From the NCBI GenBank assembly GCA_018402615.1, contig JAGYIH010000003.1:1-58343 (forward strand): a stretch of 58,343 nucleotides of DNA. The letters are read 5' to 3'. Position numbers and translations under genes: made by a program. The notes below the pieces were generated by a model. It made no database searches, was not told the DNA's origin, and saw only the letters and a program-made list of their open reading frames with translations. Every line of letters begins with the position of its first letter. The stretch's first letter is position 1. Shown here piece by piece: positions 20,223 through 29,884 of this stretch. Source of the stretch: Aquiluna sp. GTDB taxonomy: Bacteria > Actinomycetota > Actinomycetes > Actinomycetales > Microbacteriaceae.

Positions 20223-20686
20223 GCTTTACTCCTGTTGCATTTTCAATTGCCGATTCAATCTGATTGCGGTTCTGATTCACGACCCGCAGGTTGGTGACCA
20301 GTTCCGTATTTGCCGCCACGTGAGTGCCAGCAACCCATTTTTCTCAACACTTTGTCTATGGTCGCGCTCACTCTTCCCAGAGCCAAAAGGTCCTGCGCTG
20401 GAATCAATTATGCTGGGCTCACCACCTGTTCTAAAGAGACCCCCGCGGCATCAACAAAAATCTTGCCTTACCCCTGCCACCCAGGCCATGAGCCCAGACT
20501 CGATTTAGCTGGCTGTCGCTAAAGACCGTGCTGGCAAAGACATCACCAAGCTCCACACCACCGGCGCTGGGCTGGGGCTGGAGCTGGCTCTGCTGCTGAA
20601 TCTTGCGTCTTTGCACTGAAACGTAGACTCGCCAGACACAACAAAACCAGCAAAATCATTGCCGTGCCAATTAGTTCGCGGATCAT
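20215..20686 (-). pseudogene. Membrane-anchored PH-like protein between pyrC and carA (Rv1382 type), frameshifted
   Basis: From the ATG at 20686 the protein begins with one membrane helix (MIRELIGTAMILLVLLCLASL), then a linker rich in Ala and Pro. A soluble region follows in other frames: VELGDVFASTVFSDSQLNRVWAHGLGGRG, then SLEQ-V-SPAYLIPAQDLL. The end ESAIENATGVKRG falls 8 bp inside carA. A single-TM protein at this exact place (pyrC-X-carA) is conserved in Actinobacteria, for example Rv1382, and is annotated as a PH-like or export protein of unknown function. The start overlaps the pyrC stop (ATGA). At least two indels break the frame. Confidence 0.65.
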
Positions 20687-21954
20687 TCTGATACCAGCTT
20701 TCTGTCCTGAACGGTGAAGCGACTGCGATAGATGGTCATAACGACCTGGCCCGGAAGTCATTCGGCAAAAGGATTATTTGTGCTCTTTGATCGACTCTGC
20801 GCCGTAAACCAGTTTTTCGGCGCTTGTCAATAACTGTGATGTTTGCAACCGATCCTACTGCGAGCGAGCCATGGTCTTGAAGTCCGGACAAGGCGTGCGG
20901 GCTGGTCGAAATAACTGCTTCCAAACCTGGCCCAGTTTGAGCGACCGGAGTCAATCAGTACCCGCTGCAATACTTCCAGCGGCATTCTCGAGTCCCACCA
21001 TGCCAAAGGCAGCGGCATCCCACTCGCAGTCCTTTTTCTCAGCTGAGTGAGGGGCGTGGTCGGTGGCCAGCACATCGATGGTGCCGTCGATCAGAGCTTC
21101 CTGAAGGGCAAGAGTGTCTTCGGCCCCTGCGAAGTGGTGGATTCACTTTTGAAAACTGGGTCATAGCTTCTACCAGCTCTTGGGTTAGCAAGAGGTGGTG
21201 CGGAGTGACTTCGGCCGTTATTGGGATGTTTTTGACTTAACAGCCCACCTGACTATGTCCACAGCGCCAGCCGTGGTGAGGTGACAAATGTGCAACCTTG
21301 CTCCGTCTTTTGGGCCAGAAGCGCATCGCGCCTGATAATCTTTTCTTCCGCTATGGAGGGCCATCCAAGAAGGCCGAAGAGTTCGGCTGCGAGCGAACCC
21401 CTGATTCATCTGGGATCCCTTTGTAAGGTCTGGGTCTTGAGCATGTTGCGCGATGACTCCGCCAAATTTTTTGACCTCAAGAAGTCCCTGTTCCATGAGA
21501 ACCGATCAAAAACGCAGGCACCGTCATCGCTGAACATTTTGACCTGCGCCTTGGATTTGGCCATTTCCGAGATCGAAGCCAACCTCTTTCCTCCAGCCCC
21601 TGGTGACGGCTCCAACTGGTTGCACGTCAACATAGCCAGCTGCTACACCAAGCTCATAGACCTCTTCGACCAACCCTTGGTGTCTGATACTGCGGGTGTT
21701 TGCCATTGAACAAATCGCCGTGTAGCCCCGGCCGCGGCTGATTTACTGCCACTCGAGAATTGTCTCGCTTGGCTCGAAACCCGGCTCCTGAAGATGGGTG
21801 TGTGGACGTCTAAGGAAGCCAGGAAGAAGGATTAGCCATCGCAATCAATGCCAGCCTGGGCCACCTTGCCCATTTCGACTATGAGTCCGTTTTCAATCTT
21901 GACATCCACCCGCTCACCATTTGATAGCTGAGCGTTTTTCAGCACAATCTTCAT
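20683..21954 (-). pseudogene. pyrC: Dihydroorotase, frameshifted
   Basis: PyrC cyclises carbamoyl aspartate to dihydroorotate. From the ATG at 21954 the first 40 residues are open (KIVLKNAQLSNGERVDVKIE). Later pieces occur in changing frames: the metal-ligand region DV.P..HLREPG around 21770-21800, LHICHLTTAGAVDIVRWA near 21270, and [10 protein letters not shown] near 21060. [23 protein letters not shown] text near 20990 and a C-terminal PGQVVMTIYRSRFTVQD near 20720 follow. The stop TGA at 20683 overlaps the next gene. Many indels are needed along the whole gene. Motif order and spacing fit one full-length type I dihydroorotase. Confidence 0.8.
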
Positions 21955-22865
21955 GTTTCCGCTCCCCGCAAGAACTTGATACAGAACATATGCGGACGGA
22001 CACCCTGTTGGCCACCTGCTGCAGGATCGCCGACCTGAATCGTCGACAGCTGCACTGGCAATCTCCAATCCCCTGTTCATGGGCCCGGGGTGAAGAATTA
22101 CGGCATCTGATTTCAGTTCCGACAATCGTTCTTCACAGAGCGACCAAAAAGCTTCGCGTAGTCGCGCCTGACCCGAGTTGATTTTCGAGCATGCGTTCTG
22201 CTGGAACTCGCAACATCATCACAACATCCGGAAGCTTGAGAGTGCGACTGGTCAAAGTCCGTTGACACGCTTACGCCCAGCTCTGCAATTCCAACCGGCA
22301 TTAGGTTTTCTGACCAGCAACTTCAACTGATGCGCCATGTTTTATAGGTGGATGTTGCTGCGGGCAACCCTCGAATGGCTAATGTCCTTAACTATTAGAA
22401 CGTTCACGCCAGCCAGATCATCTTTGGTCTGCAGTCGCTGTCGAATCGTCAGTGCGTCAAGCAGAGCCTGGGTTGATGCCCGTGTTGGCCATCACCAGCA
22501 TTAATAATCGAGGCTGAAACCCAACCGCGATGGGCCAGATTGTGTGCGGCACCGGAAGCCGGGTGTCTTATGACAATCGCATCTGCGCCAAGAGCCTCAA
22601 GGGTCTGAGCGGTGTCCCAAGACTTCGCCCTTGACAGTGAGGAGGTGGAGGCCGAAAAGTTGATCACGTCGGCACTTAGCCTGGTGGCCGCAATCTCAAA
22701 GCTGATCTTGTCTGGGTTGAATTCTCAACAAACAGATTTACAACGGTCTTCCGCGCAGTGCAGGCAACTTCTTCACCTGTCGCTGGGACACAGACCCAAG
22801 TTCCTGCGCATTATTCAGCTCCAATGGCTCACTGCGCGACAGGTCTTGAGTCGAGATCAGGTGCT

Positions 22866-22869
<4 letters not shown>
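21951..22869 (-). pseudogene. pyrB: Aspartate carbamoyltransferase catalytic subunit, frameshifted
   Basis: PyrB joins carbamoyl phosphate and aspartate. The probable GTG start at 22869 overlaps the pyrR stop and gives KHLISTQDLSRSEPLEL. Family motifs follow in alternating frames: the carbamoyl-phosphate loop VENSTRTR near 22720, [13 protein letters not shown], then [24 protein letters not shown] near 22590. [17 protein letters not shown] near 22480 and HPGPMNRGLEI near 22080 complete the set. The end is taken at the TGA overlapping the pyrC ATG. Several indels break it, but nothing essential appears missing. Confidence 0.8.
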
Positions 22870-23390
<521 letters not shown>

Positions 23391-23403
23391 GGCCAGCTCC
23401 TTC

Positions 23404-23421
23404 TTCGCCTCGCTGGACGAA
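23404..23421 (-). promoter_or_regulatory. PyrR-binding RNA hairpin in the pyrR leader
   Basis: On the minus strand the leader reads UUCG-UCCAGCGAGG-CGAA. The core UCCAGCGAGG fits the PyrR binding-loop consensus UCCNGNGAGG exactly, and the flanking GU...GC bases fit the RU...GGY stem. The outer A-U pair of the consensus is replaced by C-G, a compensatory change. The hairpin ends just before the Shine-Dalgarno AAGGAG and 13 nt before the pyrR ATG. This placement, without an attenuator terminator, matches translational repression by PyrR as described for mycobacteria rather than Bacillus-type attenuation. Confidence 0.7.
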
Positions 23422-23441
23422 TTTAAAGGACAATTTCCTAA

Positions 23442-23447
23442 AGCATA
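23442..23447 (-). promoter_or_regulatory. Possible -10 element for pyrR
   Basis: The minus-strand hexamer TATGCT (four of six matches to TATAAT) lies in the 63-bp nusB-pyrR gap, which is the widest gap in the block from rpsD to trpA. A start about 7 nt downstream would give a leader of roughly 45 nt that contains the PyrR-binding hairpin. No clear -35 is seen, since that position falls in nusB. Confidence 0.3.
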
Positions 23448-23453
23448 ACAGCT

Positions 23454-23873
23454 CTAAAGTGCAGCGCCACCCTTTGCCAGGCGAGCCAGCACACCATTTA
23501 TAAATTTTGGTGACTCATCAGTCGAATATTCACTCGCCAGCGCCACAGCCTCGGCTATCGCAACCTCGTTAGGAACCTCTGAGTTGTGAAGAATTTCCCA
23601 TGCCCCAAGTCTCAGGATTGCCCTGTCGACGTTGGGCATTCGATCCAAAGCCCAACCATCGGCCAACATCTTTAGTTCGTTATCGATTTGATCCGCGTTT
23701 GCGAAATATCCGGTGAGCAGCATCTCGGCGTAATCGAAGATCGCCTCTTGGTTTTGGCGGTCCTCTACCTCTACAGCGGTCTCTCTAAGCAAAAGAAGTG
23801 CGTCGTCTTGCCTAACACCCGCGGCATACAGTGCGTCCAGGGCCCTCTTTCTAGCTTTTGTACGGGCGCTCAA
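23454..23873 (-). CDS. nusB: Transcription antitermination factor NusB
   Basis: NusB binds boxA RNA with S10 (NusE) during rRNA antitermination. The 139-residue all-helical protein opens SARTKARKRALDALYAAGV, has the central ADGWALDRMPNVDRAILRLGAWEI signature and ends in the NEVAIAEAVALASEYSTDESPKFINGVL helix pair typical of the family. It starts directly after efp (0-bp gap), the conserved efp-nusB pair. Confidence 0.95.
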   Translation of the reverse strand: MSARTKARKRALDALYAAGVRQDDALLLLRETAVEVEDRQNQEAIFDYAEMLLTGYFANADQIDNELKMLADGWALDRMPNVDRAILRLGAWEILHNSEVPNEVAIAEAVALASEYSTDESPKFINGVLARLAKGGAAL

Positions 23874-24437
23874 CTAATCACTCACCCGGCCAAGATACTC
23901 ACCGGTGCGAGTGTCAATCTTGACCTTGGTGTTGTTTTCAATAAAAAGGGGAACCTGAACCTGATAACCGGTCTCCAAAGTGGCGGGCTTTGTTCCGCCC
24001 GTCGAGCGGTCTCCCTGAAGGCCGGGCTCGGTATAGGTGATTTCCAAAACCACGGAAGCTGGTAGTTCGACATATAGCGGGTTGCCTTCGTGCAGTGCAA
24101 CGGTCGCCAGCTGGTTCTCCAATAGGTAGTTACTTGTCTCTCCCATTACCTTGGCCTCTACGGTGATCTGCTCGTAGTTTGTGCTGTCCATGAACACGAA
24201 TCCAGAACCATCGTTGTATAGGTACTGCATGTCCCGACGGTCTACGTTTGCGGTCTCGATCTTGACACCGGCATTGAAGGTCTTGTCAACGACTTTTCCA
24301 CTGAGAACATTGCGCATCTTGGTTCGCACGAAGGCCGGGCCCTTGCCGGGCTTCACGTGCTGGAATTCGATAACGCTCCACAGTTGATTCTCGATTGAGA
24401 GCACCATGCCATTTTTTAGATCGTTTGAGGTAGCCAA
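23874..24437 (-). CDS. efp: Elongation factor P
   Basis: EF-P relieves ribosome stalling at polyproline. The 187-residue protein has the three OB-like domains of the family. The tip loop of domain I reads [12 protein letters not shown], with the conserved Lys at about residue 32; actinobacterial EF-P normally works without a modification of this Lys. The C-terminal signature [11 protein letters not shown] is intact. A Shine-Dalgarno AAGGAG precedes the ATG. Confidence 0.96.
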   Translation of the reverse strand: MATSNDLKNGMVLSIENQLWSVIEFQHVKPGKGPAFVRTKMRNVLSGKVVDKTFNAGVKIETANVDRRDMQYLYNDGSGFVFMDSTNYEQITVEAKVMGETSNYLLENQLATVALHEGNPLYVELPASVVLEITYTEPGLQGDRSTGGTKPATLETGYQVQVPLFIENNTKVKIDTRTGEYLGRVSD

Positions 24438-24466
24438 TAATTTCTCCTTGTTGAGCCTCTGGAAGT

Positions 24467-24901
24467 CTAGTTGCGAGCAAGCTGCTCGAGGGCTAGCAGG
24501 TAGCTGTCAAAGCCAAAGCCAGCTATCACCCCAGTCGCTACGCCGCTAATAACACTGTTGTGTCTAAAGCTTTCTCTGGCATGCGGATTAGAAATGTGGA
24601 CCTCAATCAACTTGTTTCCAGCAGAGGTGTGAACCACGCAGGCATCCCTGACAGCGTATGAGTAGTGCGTAAATGCCGCTGGATTCAGTATTACCGGGTA
24701 GCCGTGCTCAAAGGCTTCCTGAATCCACCCAATCAGCTCATCTTCGGAGTTTGTCTGGCGGGTATGCACCTGCATGCCAAGTTCAGTTCCTCGCTTAGCG
24801 AGCAGGGTCTCAAGCGTCTTTAGGTCTAGCGACCCGTAGACCTCAGGCTCGCGAGCACCCAGGAGATTCAGGTTTGGACCATTCAAGACAAGTACATTCA
24901 T
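24467..24901 (-). CDS. aroQ: Type II 3-dehydroquinate dehydratase
   Basis: AroQ dehydrates 3-dehydroquinate in the shikimate pathway. The 144-residue size marks the dodecameric type II enzyme. The signature [19 protein letters not shown] is at the N-terminus with the catalytic Tyr, the [15 protein letters not shown] segment follows, and [15 protein letters not shown] and [14 protein letters not shown] complete the active site. It sits 9 bp after aroB as the last gene of the aro cluster. Confidence 0.95.
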   Translation of the reverse strand: MNVLVLNGPNLNLLGAREPEVYGSLDLKTLETLLAKRGTELGMQVHTRQTNSEDELIGWIQEAFEHGYPVILNPAAFTHYSYAVRDACVVHTSAGNKLIEVHISNPHARESFRHNSVISGVATGVIAGFGFDSYLLALEQLARN

Positions 24902-24910
24902 GGCTAAACG

Positions 24911-25963
24911 CTATTCCACAATCGACATAAACGCAGTGAAGAGTAGCTCTTTAGTTGGGGCGTGCAGGATTCCCGGCTTGCCGATCCGATCCAGCACGAC
25001 AAAGCGAAGCGACCCGGAACGCGACTTCTTATCCTTCTGCATGGTGGCGTAGAGCTGTTCCCAGCGATCCGCTCGGTAACTTAGCGGCAAACCCAAACCG
25101 CCCAGTACCGAGCGGTGCCTCTCCACATCCTTTTCGCTGAGCTTTCCAGATAACGCTGCAAGCTCGGCTGCGTAGACCATTCCAATAGAAATTGCCGCTC
25201 CGTGACGCCAGTTGTAGCGTTCTGCGTTCTCGATTGCGTGCCCCAGGGTGTGCCCGTAGTTGAGGTGCTCTCGTTCGCCCAGGTCCCTGAAATCCGATGC
25301 GGCTATTCTTTCCTTGATCGCCACCGACCTCTGAATTAGCTCTCTAAATAGATCGCTCGAGATGTCTGTAGCCTCCTCACCCTGCTCGATCGCTTCAAGG
25401 ATCCAGGGGTCCGAAATAAATCCGTATTTTGCCACCTCTGCCATTCCGGCAAGAAGTTCGTTGCGTGGTAGCGAGTGCAGCGTATCGAGGTCAATAAATA
25501 CCCTGTGTGGCAAGTGGAACACTCCAACGAGGTTTTTGCCCTCCTGGGTGTTAATGCCAGTCTTGCCACCGATGCCTGCATCAACCATCCCCAGCAGTGT
25601 GGTTGGAATCAGGACTGACCGCACCCCCCGCAACCAGGTTGCAGCCACAAAACCAGAAAGGTCTGTTGTCGAACCACCACCGAGTCCAATGACCGCATCG
25701 TTTCTCTGAAAGTCAGCCTGCCCCATAATGTCCCAGCAAAACGCTGCCACCTCTACGCGCTTTGCAGCCTCGGCGGCAGGCACCTCTGCCAACAGTGCCT
25801 CAAAGCCCTGGTTTCCAAGAGTTTCCTTGAGAAGTTCCGCCGTGGCGGCGAGCGGTTGAGGATAAACAATCAAGACCTTCTTTACGCCGTCAAGCGCCGA
25901 GGCAACGTCCTCAAGAAGTCCACGACCAATAATTGCGTCAGTTTTCAAGTGCCAACTCCTCAA
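24911..25963 (-). CDS. aroB: 3-dehydroquinate synthase
   Basis: AroB makes 3-dehydroquinate from DAHP using NAD and a divalent metal. The 350-residue protein has the NAD-binding GGGSTTDLSGFVAATWLRG, the PTTLLGMVDAGIGGKTGIN motif and the zinc ligands Glu, His and His (EVAKYGFI, LNYGHTLGHAIE, HGAAISIGM). The furthest start is a TTG at 25963 that overlaps aroK by 26 bp; a later TTG at 25948 would shorten the overlap. The start is therefore uncertain but the body is not. Confidence 0.94.
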   Translation of the reverse strand: MRSWHLKTDAIIGRGLLEDVASALDGVKKVLIVYPQPLAATAELLKETLGNQGFEALLAEVPAAEAAKRVEVAAFCWDIMGQADFQRNDAVIGLGGGSTTDLSGFVAATWLRGVRSVLIPTTLLGMVDAGIGGKTGINTQEGKNLVGVFHLPHRVFIDLDTLHSLPRNELLAGMAEVAKYGFISDPWILEAIEQGEEATDISSDLFRELIQRSVAIKERIAASDFRDLGEREHLNYGHTLGHAIENAERYNWRHGAAISIGMVYAAELAALSGKLSEKDVERHRSVLGGLGLPLSYRADRWEQLYATMQKDKKSRSGSLRFVVLDRIGKPGILHAPTKELLFTAFMSIVE

Positions 25964-26426
25964 GTTCTTCCAGTAGTTTCTTTATTGGTCGGTCCCCCGT
26001 GAACAGCTTGGCACCGGAGCTGGCTTCGTAGAGTGGAAGTCGCTCCAAATAGATTCGCTGCCAGGCTTCAGGATCTGATTTCAGCAGCGGCCTTTTGTCC
26101 AAGTTTATTTTCCCCAAGACACTTTGTGCCCGGGTGTCCAAGAAAATAACCCTGTGACCATCAAGTAGATCTCTGTTTTGTTGCCTGAGGACCACTCCGC
26201 CACCGGTTGCAACTACATCGAATTGTTCAAGGGCGATCCTTAGAAAGTTTGTCTCGAGCTCCCTGAACTTTTCTTCACCTTGTTTTTCAAAGATTCTATT
26301 TATTGCGCCGTGCTTTGCTGCAACCAATCTGTCGGTGTCCGCAAAGCGGAGCTGGTGCTTTTTGGCCAGCCGTTTTCCAAGGGTTGTTTTGCCGGCCCCC
26401 ATGGGCCCAATCAAAACTATGGCCAT
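25938..26426 (-). CDS. aroK: Shikimate kinase
   Basis: AroK phosphorylates shikimate with ATP. The 162-residue protein has the P-loop IGPMGAGKTTLG at residues 6-17, the shikimate-binding FADTDRLV near residue 29, and VATGGGVVL near residue 73. The lid region DKRPLL is present. It starts at an ATG 5 bp after aroC and its end overlaps aroB. Confidence 0.95.
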   Translation of the reverse strand: MAIVLIGPMGAGKTTLGKRLAKKHQLRFADTDRLVAAKHGAINRIFEKQGEEKFRELETNFLRIALEQFDVVATGGGVVLRQQNRDLLDGHRVIFLDTRAQSVLGKINLDKRPLLKSDPEAWQRIYLERLPLYEASSGAKLFTGDRPIKKLLEELEELALEN

Positions 26427-26431
26427 TGGCT

Positions 26432-27628
26432 CTAGGGCCTCGCGATACGTGAGCGCAAGGTTTCTGGAATGTTTGCCAGGTAGCTTTCGAGGTTTCGCTT
26501 GGTTTCTCCAATTGAATCGCCACCAAACTTCTCGAGCACTGCATCTGCGATGACCAAGGCAACCATTGCCTCCAAGACGATTCCGGATGCTGGAACCGCG
26601 CAGACATCGCTGCGCTGGTGATGAGCAGTGGCAGATTCACCGGTTGCCGTGTCTATGGTTTGCAAAGCCTTGGGGACCGTACTGATTGGCTTCATGCCGG
26701 CACGAACACGAATAATCTCGCCGTTAGACATGCCGCCCTCAATACCTCCAGCGCGATCTGTCACTCTTTTAACTTCACCGTCCGAGGTCACCATCTCGTC
26801 GTGAGCCATTGAGCCTCGGCGTCGAGTTGTCTCTAAGCCGTCTCCGATTTCCACGGACTTCATCGCCTGGATCCCCATTACAGCTCCAGCCAGTCTGGAA
26901 TCGAGCCTTCTGTCCGAATGGACATAGCTGCCAAGGCCTGGAGGACAACCGTAAACCAGCGTCTCAACCACTCCGCCTATGGTGTCTCCAGATGAGTGGC
27001 AATCATCAATTTCAGCAACCATTGCTGCCGAAGCGGCTGGATCAAATGCTCGCACCGGATCTGAATCGAGGCGCTCTAAATCCTTTGGTCTTGGCAACTC
27101 GAGGCTCTGGGTTAGGGCGGTCCCGATTGCAACCGTGTGGGTTATAAGTTGAATTCCAAGTTCGGACAAAAAGTTCTGTGCGACTCTTCCAAGCGCAACC
27201 CTGGTTGCAGTTTCGCGTGCACTGGCACGCTCTAGAACCGGCCGCGCCTCGTCAAAGTCGTACTTTTGCATTCCGGTGAAATCTGCGTGGCCAGGCCTTG
27301 GCCTGGTCAGGGGTGCCCCTCGGGCTCCAGTTAGTTCTGACATTTCAACCGGTGCGGCACTCATCACGGTTTCCCACTTGGGCCACTCGGTGTTTGCAAT
27401 TCGAATCGCTATCGGGCCACCTTGGGATAGGCCGTGCCTTATTCCAGTGGAGAGTGTCACCTCATCCTGCTCAAATTTCATGCGCGCGCCCCGGCCGTAA
27501 CCAAGGCGTCTTCTTGCAAGTGCATCTTGAATTTCTTCGACCAAGATTGGCACTCCAGCGGGGAGCCCCTCAATTACCCCGATCAGTTCAGGACCGTGGG
27601 ATTCACCTGCAGTTATCCAGCGCAACAT
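26432..27628 (-). CDS. aroC: Chorismate synthase
   Basis: AroC converts EPSP to chorismate with reduced FMN, the branch point feeding trpE downstream in the same block. The 398-residue protein starts [25 protein letters not shown] and has [12 protein letters not shown], the [16 protein letters not shown] segment ([16 protein letters not shown]) and the C-terminal RSDVCAVPA. All three family signatures are visible. It is in the longer actinobacterial size class. It is 4 bp from aroE. Confidence 0.96.
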   Translation of the reverse strand: MLRWITAGESHGPELIGVIEGLPAGVPILVEEIQDALARRRLGYGRGARMKFEQDEVTLSTGIRHGLSQGGPIAIRIANTEWPKWETVMSAAPVEMSELTGARGAPLTRPRPGHADFTGMQKYDFDEARPVLERASARETATRVALGRVAQNFLSELGIQLITHTVAIGTALTQSLELPRPKDLERLDSDPVRAFDPAASAAMVAEIDDCHSSGDTIGGVVETLVYGCPPGLGSYVHSDRRLDSRLAGAVMGIQAMKSVEIGDGLETTRRRGSMAHDEMVTSDGEVKRVTDRAGGIEGGMSNGEIIRVRAGMKPISTVPKALQTIDTATGESATAHHQRSDVCAVPASGIVLEAMVALVIADAVLEKFGGDSIGETKRNLESYLANIPETLRSRIARP

Positions 27629-27632
27629 CTGG

Positions 27633-28385
27633 CTATTTTGCCATGTTTAGTAAAGCTCGGAGTCCGTTTAGCAGTTCAAGCTCGTTTGAAAGAGGTACAT
27701 CCTCACCCTGCCCCACAAAGATTCGCTGTTGCGCAATTGCCTGAAGTATTAGCATTTCGAGTCCTGAAATGTAGTTCTGTGCCGGCATTTCGGTGTTTGT
27801 GTAGGCGGCGTCGAGAATGGTTTGGAAACTAAAACCCTTTGGAAGACTCTGCTCCAGAACTCCCTGTGGCAGCGTGCTGATGACCACTTCAGACTCAATC
27901 GCATCAGAAATGTCCACAACTTCGGCATCGAATATTTGCGCGAGTTGTCTGACAGCGTCAGTGTTTCTTCCGGCCACTACTCTTTTTGCCTCTGGAAAAG
28001 CGACCAGCGCGCTTCTCGCGGTCGCTCCCGAACCCAAAACGGCAACGGTGCCTGGAAAAAAGCCGATTGACGCTTTGATCCCAAAAACGTCCGTGTTGTA
28101 ACCAGCCCAGCCGTCTGCTTTGCGAAGCAGTGTGTTTACGCTCCTTGTCTTTATGGCGGTAGCTGACAGAGAGGTAGCAGCCTGATACCCAAGATCCTTC
28201 AGCGGCATTGTCAGGCTAAATCCGGAGTATTGCGGCTTTGATTCCAGGAAGTTTGCGAGGTCTGTTGAAAGTTCGAACCGGTCATAACTGGCGTCTTGGT
28301 TCGTTTCGGCAAAGACGAAGTTGTGAATTTTTGGAGATAGCGAATGCTCGATCGGTGAACCCAGCACCGCAAACTGACTAGTCAT
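27633..28385 (-). CDS. aroE: Shikimate dehydrogenase
   Basis: AroE reduces 3-dehydroshikimate with NADPH. The 250-residue protein opens [16 protein letters not shown], the shikimate-binding signature, followed by [10 protein letters not shown] with the catalytic Lys of the TxPxK motif, and GYNTDVFGI. The NADP loop reads [12 protein letters not shown]. The ATG overlaps the mltG stop by 8 bp, the usual mltG-aroE order in Actinobacteria. Confidence 0.94.
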   Translation of the reverse strand: MTSQFAVLGSPIEHSLSPKIHNFVFAETNQDASYDRFELSTDLANFLESKPQYSGFSLTMPLKDLGYQAATSLSATAIKTRSVNTLLRKADGWAGYNTDVFGIKASIGFFPGTVAVLGSGATARSALVAFPEAKRVVAGRNTDAVRQLAQIFDAEVVDISDAIESEVVISTLPQGVLEQSLPKGFSFQTILDAAYTNTEMPAQNYISGLEMLILQAIAQQRIFVGQGEDVPLSNELELLNGLRALLNMAK

Positions 28386-29454
28386 AGTTCGGATTGTCTC
28401 TCAACCACTGGCGGTAAAGTTCGGCTGCGCGCTCGTGTTCGGCAAGGGTCTCGGAAAATATGGTTTCTCCGGTGATCAGATTTATGGATACAAAATAGAG
28501 CCAGTTTCCGGACGCTGGCCGCATTGTTGCCTCGATTGCGAGGGCGCCTGGGGATGCAATTGGTCCTGGAGGTAGTCCTGGGTTGTAGTAGGTGTTGTAG
28601 GGGTTATCTAAATCCGCCATGCCCTCCTGGAAGGATTCGATAGAACCCTCGTAGTAGTACTTGACGGTTGGGTCAGACTGCAGTGCAATGTTTCGGTCTA
28701 GACGATTGGCAAAGACCCTCGATATCTTGAAGAAATCATTTGGAATCTTGCCTTCGAGCTGAACCATCGAGGCAATCGTTAGTAGGTCACTTGATTGCTT
28801 GAGGGTGTAGTCGTAGTCTGCCAGCTCCGCCTCCATACGGTCGAGCATGGTGTTGATGACGTCCAGCGCGGAGACACCGGGGCTAAAGGTGTAGGTTGCG
28901 GGGAACAAAAAGCCCTCTATCGAAGGTGCTTCGTCAGGGAGCCTGACCTGAGCCTCCTCGATTGCGATCAACAGTTCCTCAAGTTCTAGGTTCAGGTCCT
29001 CAACCAACCTAGGAATGATTTGACTGACCCGAAATCCTTCGGGAATGGTGGTTTGCAGCACCACCTTATTGGTGTTGGAGAGAAGAATCTGTAGGGCCCT
29101 TGAGGCCGGTATCTGAGTTGGATATTCATAAACTCCGGGAAAAATGGTGGGATCGGCATTGATCATGTCTCGATAGATTGCCTCGAAGCTCTTGATAACG
29201 TCGGCCTCGACCAGCTTGGTGGCAACATCCGCCCCGGTGTCTCCAGGTTCAATGGTTATTTGAACGGTTGGTCCACCCGCACCGGTGTAGTCCTCAACCT
29301 GAAATCTTGAAACTATCTCGTTTATTGAGTCTCTCGCTATGAGGTAGCCACCAACGACTAGGCCTCCAAGAATTGCGATTGAAACCAGGGCTGCAACTGC
29401 GCCCTTAATGGCAGTGCCTGGCTTTGGTTTGGGCTGCTCGAAGTCCTCAAGCAT
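28378..29454 (-). CDS. mltG: Endolytic murein transglycosylase MltG
   Basis: MltG cuts nascent glycan strands at the membrane. The 358 residues have a short cytoplasmic stretch, one membrane helix at about residues 20-41, a LysM-like subdomain and the YceG catalytic domain. The catalytic Glu is most likely Glu234 in IASMVQLEG, matching the conserved ASIVxxE motif. Downstream conserved pieces are ALQSDPTVKYYYEG and YNTYYNPGLPPGPIASPG. It overlaps ruvX and aroE by 8 bp each. Confidence 0.93.
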   Translation of the reverse strand: MLEDFEQPKPKPGTAIKGAVAALVSIAILGGLVVGGYLIARDSINEIVSRFQVEDYTGAGGPTVQITIEPGDTGADVATKLVEADVIKSFEAIYRDMINADPTIFPGVYEYPTQIPASRALQILLSNTNKVVLQTTIPEGFRVSQIIPRLVEDLNLELEELLIAIEEAQVRLPDEAPSIEGFLFPATYTFSPGVSALDVINTMLDRMEAELADYDYTLKQSSDLLTIASMVQLEGKIPNDFFKISRVFANRLDRNIALQSDPTVKYYYEGSIESFQEGMADLDNPYNTYYNPGLPPGPIASPGALAIEATMRPASGNWLYFVSINLITGETIFSETLAEHERAAELYRQWLRDNPNYD

Positions 29455-29884
29455 CTATGTCCTCCAGGGATTTTCCGGCAAAGCCATCTCGTTCCGCGTT
29501 CAGTGCGAACTCTAAAATCATCGCCGCCGCACTAGCGTCAATTATGCCCTTCTGAGCTCGCGAGTTTTTTCCTGCCTCGTGCAGAGCCCGGGCTGCACTT
29601 TTTGATGTCAGTCGCTCGTCAATCATTTGAACCGGAATTTCCGTAATGGCTCTTATCACCCTTGCGAACTCGAGCGCCATCTTCGTGCTTTGGGTATGAG
29701 AGCCTGACATTGAAATCGGGAGTCCAATGTAGATACATGCGGGCTGATATTGCGCTAGTAGATTCTTTACCTCCGTGATTGCCTCAGGTCCGTTTCTAAT
29801 GACCGAATGCGGGAGTGCGAGGCTGTCTTGACTCAGTGCAACTCCAATGCGGGAATTGCCAACGTCCAAAGCAAGCTTTTGCAC
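29447..29884 (-). CDS. ruvX: Putative pre-16S rRNA nuclease / Holliday junction resolvase-like YqgF
   Basis: The 145-residue RNase H-like protein begins LALDVGNSRIGVALS, with the first catalytic Asp, and has the YIGLPISMSGS and MIDERLTSKSAARAL segments that carry the other family residues. A final Asp lies in KGIIDASAAAMIL. The family processes the 5' end of 16S rRNA in E. coli. It shares one base with alaS and overlaps mltG, the conserved alaS-ruvX-mltG order. Confidence 0.92.
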   Translation of the reverse strand: MQKLALDVGNSRIGVALSQDSLALPHSVIRNGPEAITEVKNLLAQYQPACIYIGLPISMSGSHTQSTKMALEFARVIRAITEIPVQMIDERLTSKSAARALHEAGKNSRAQKGIIDASAAAMILEFALNAERDGFAGKSLEDIDA

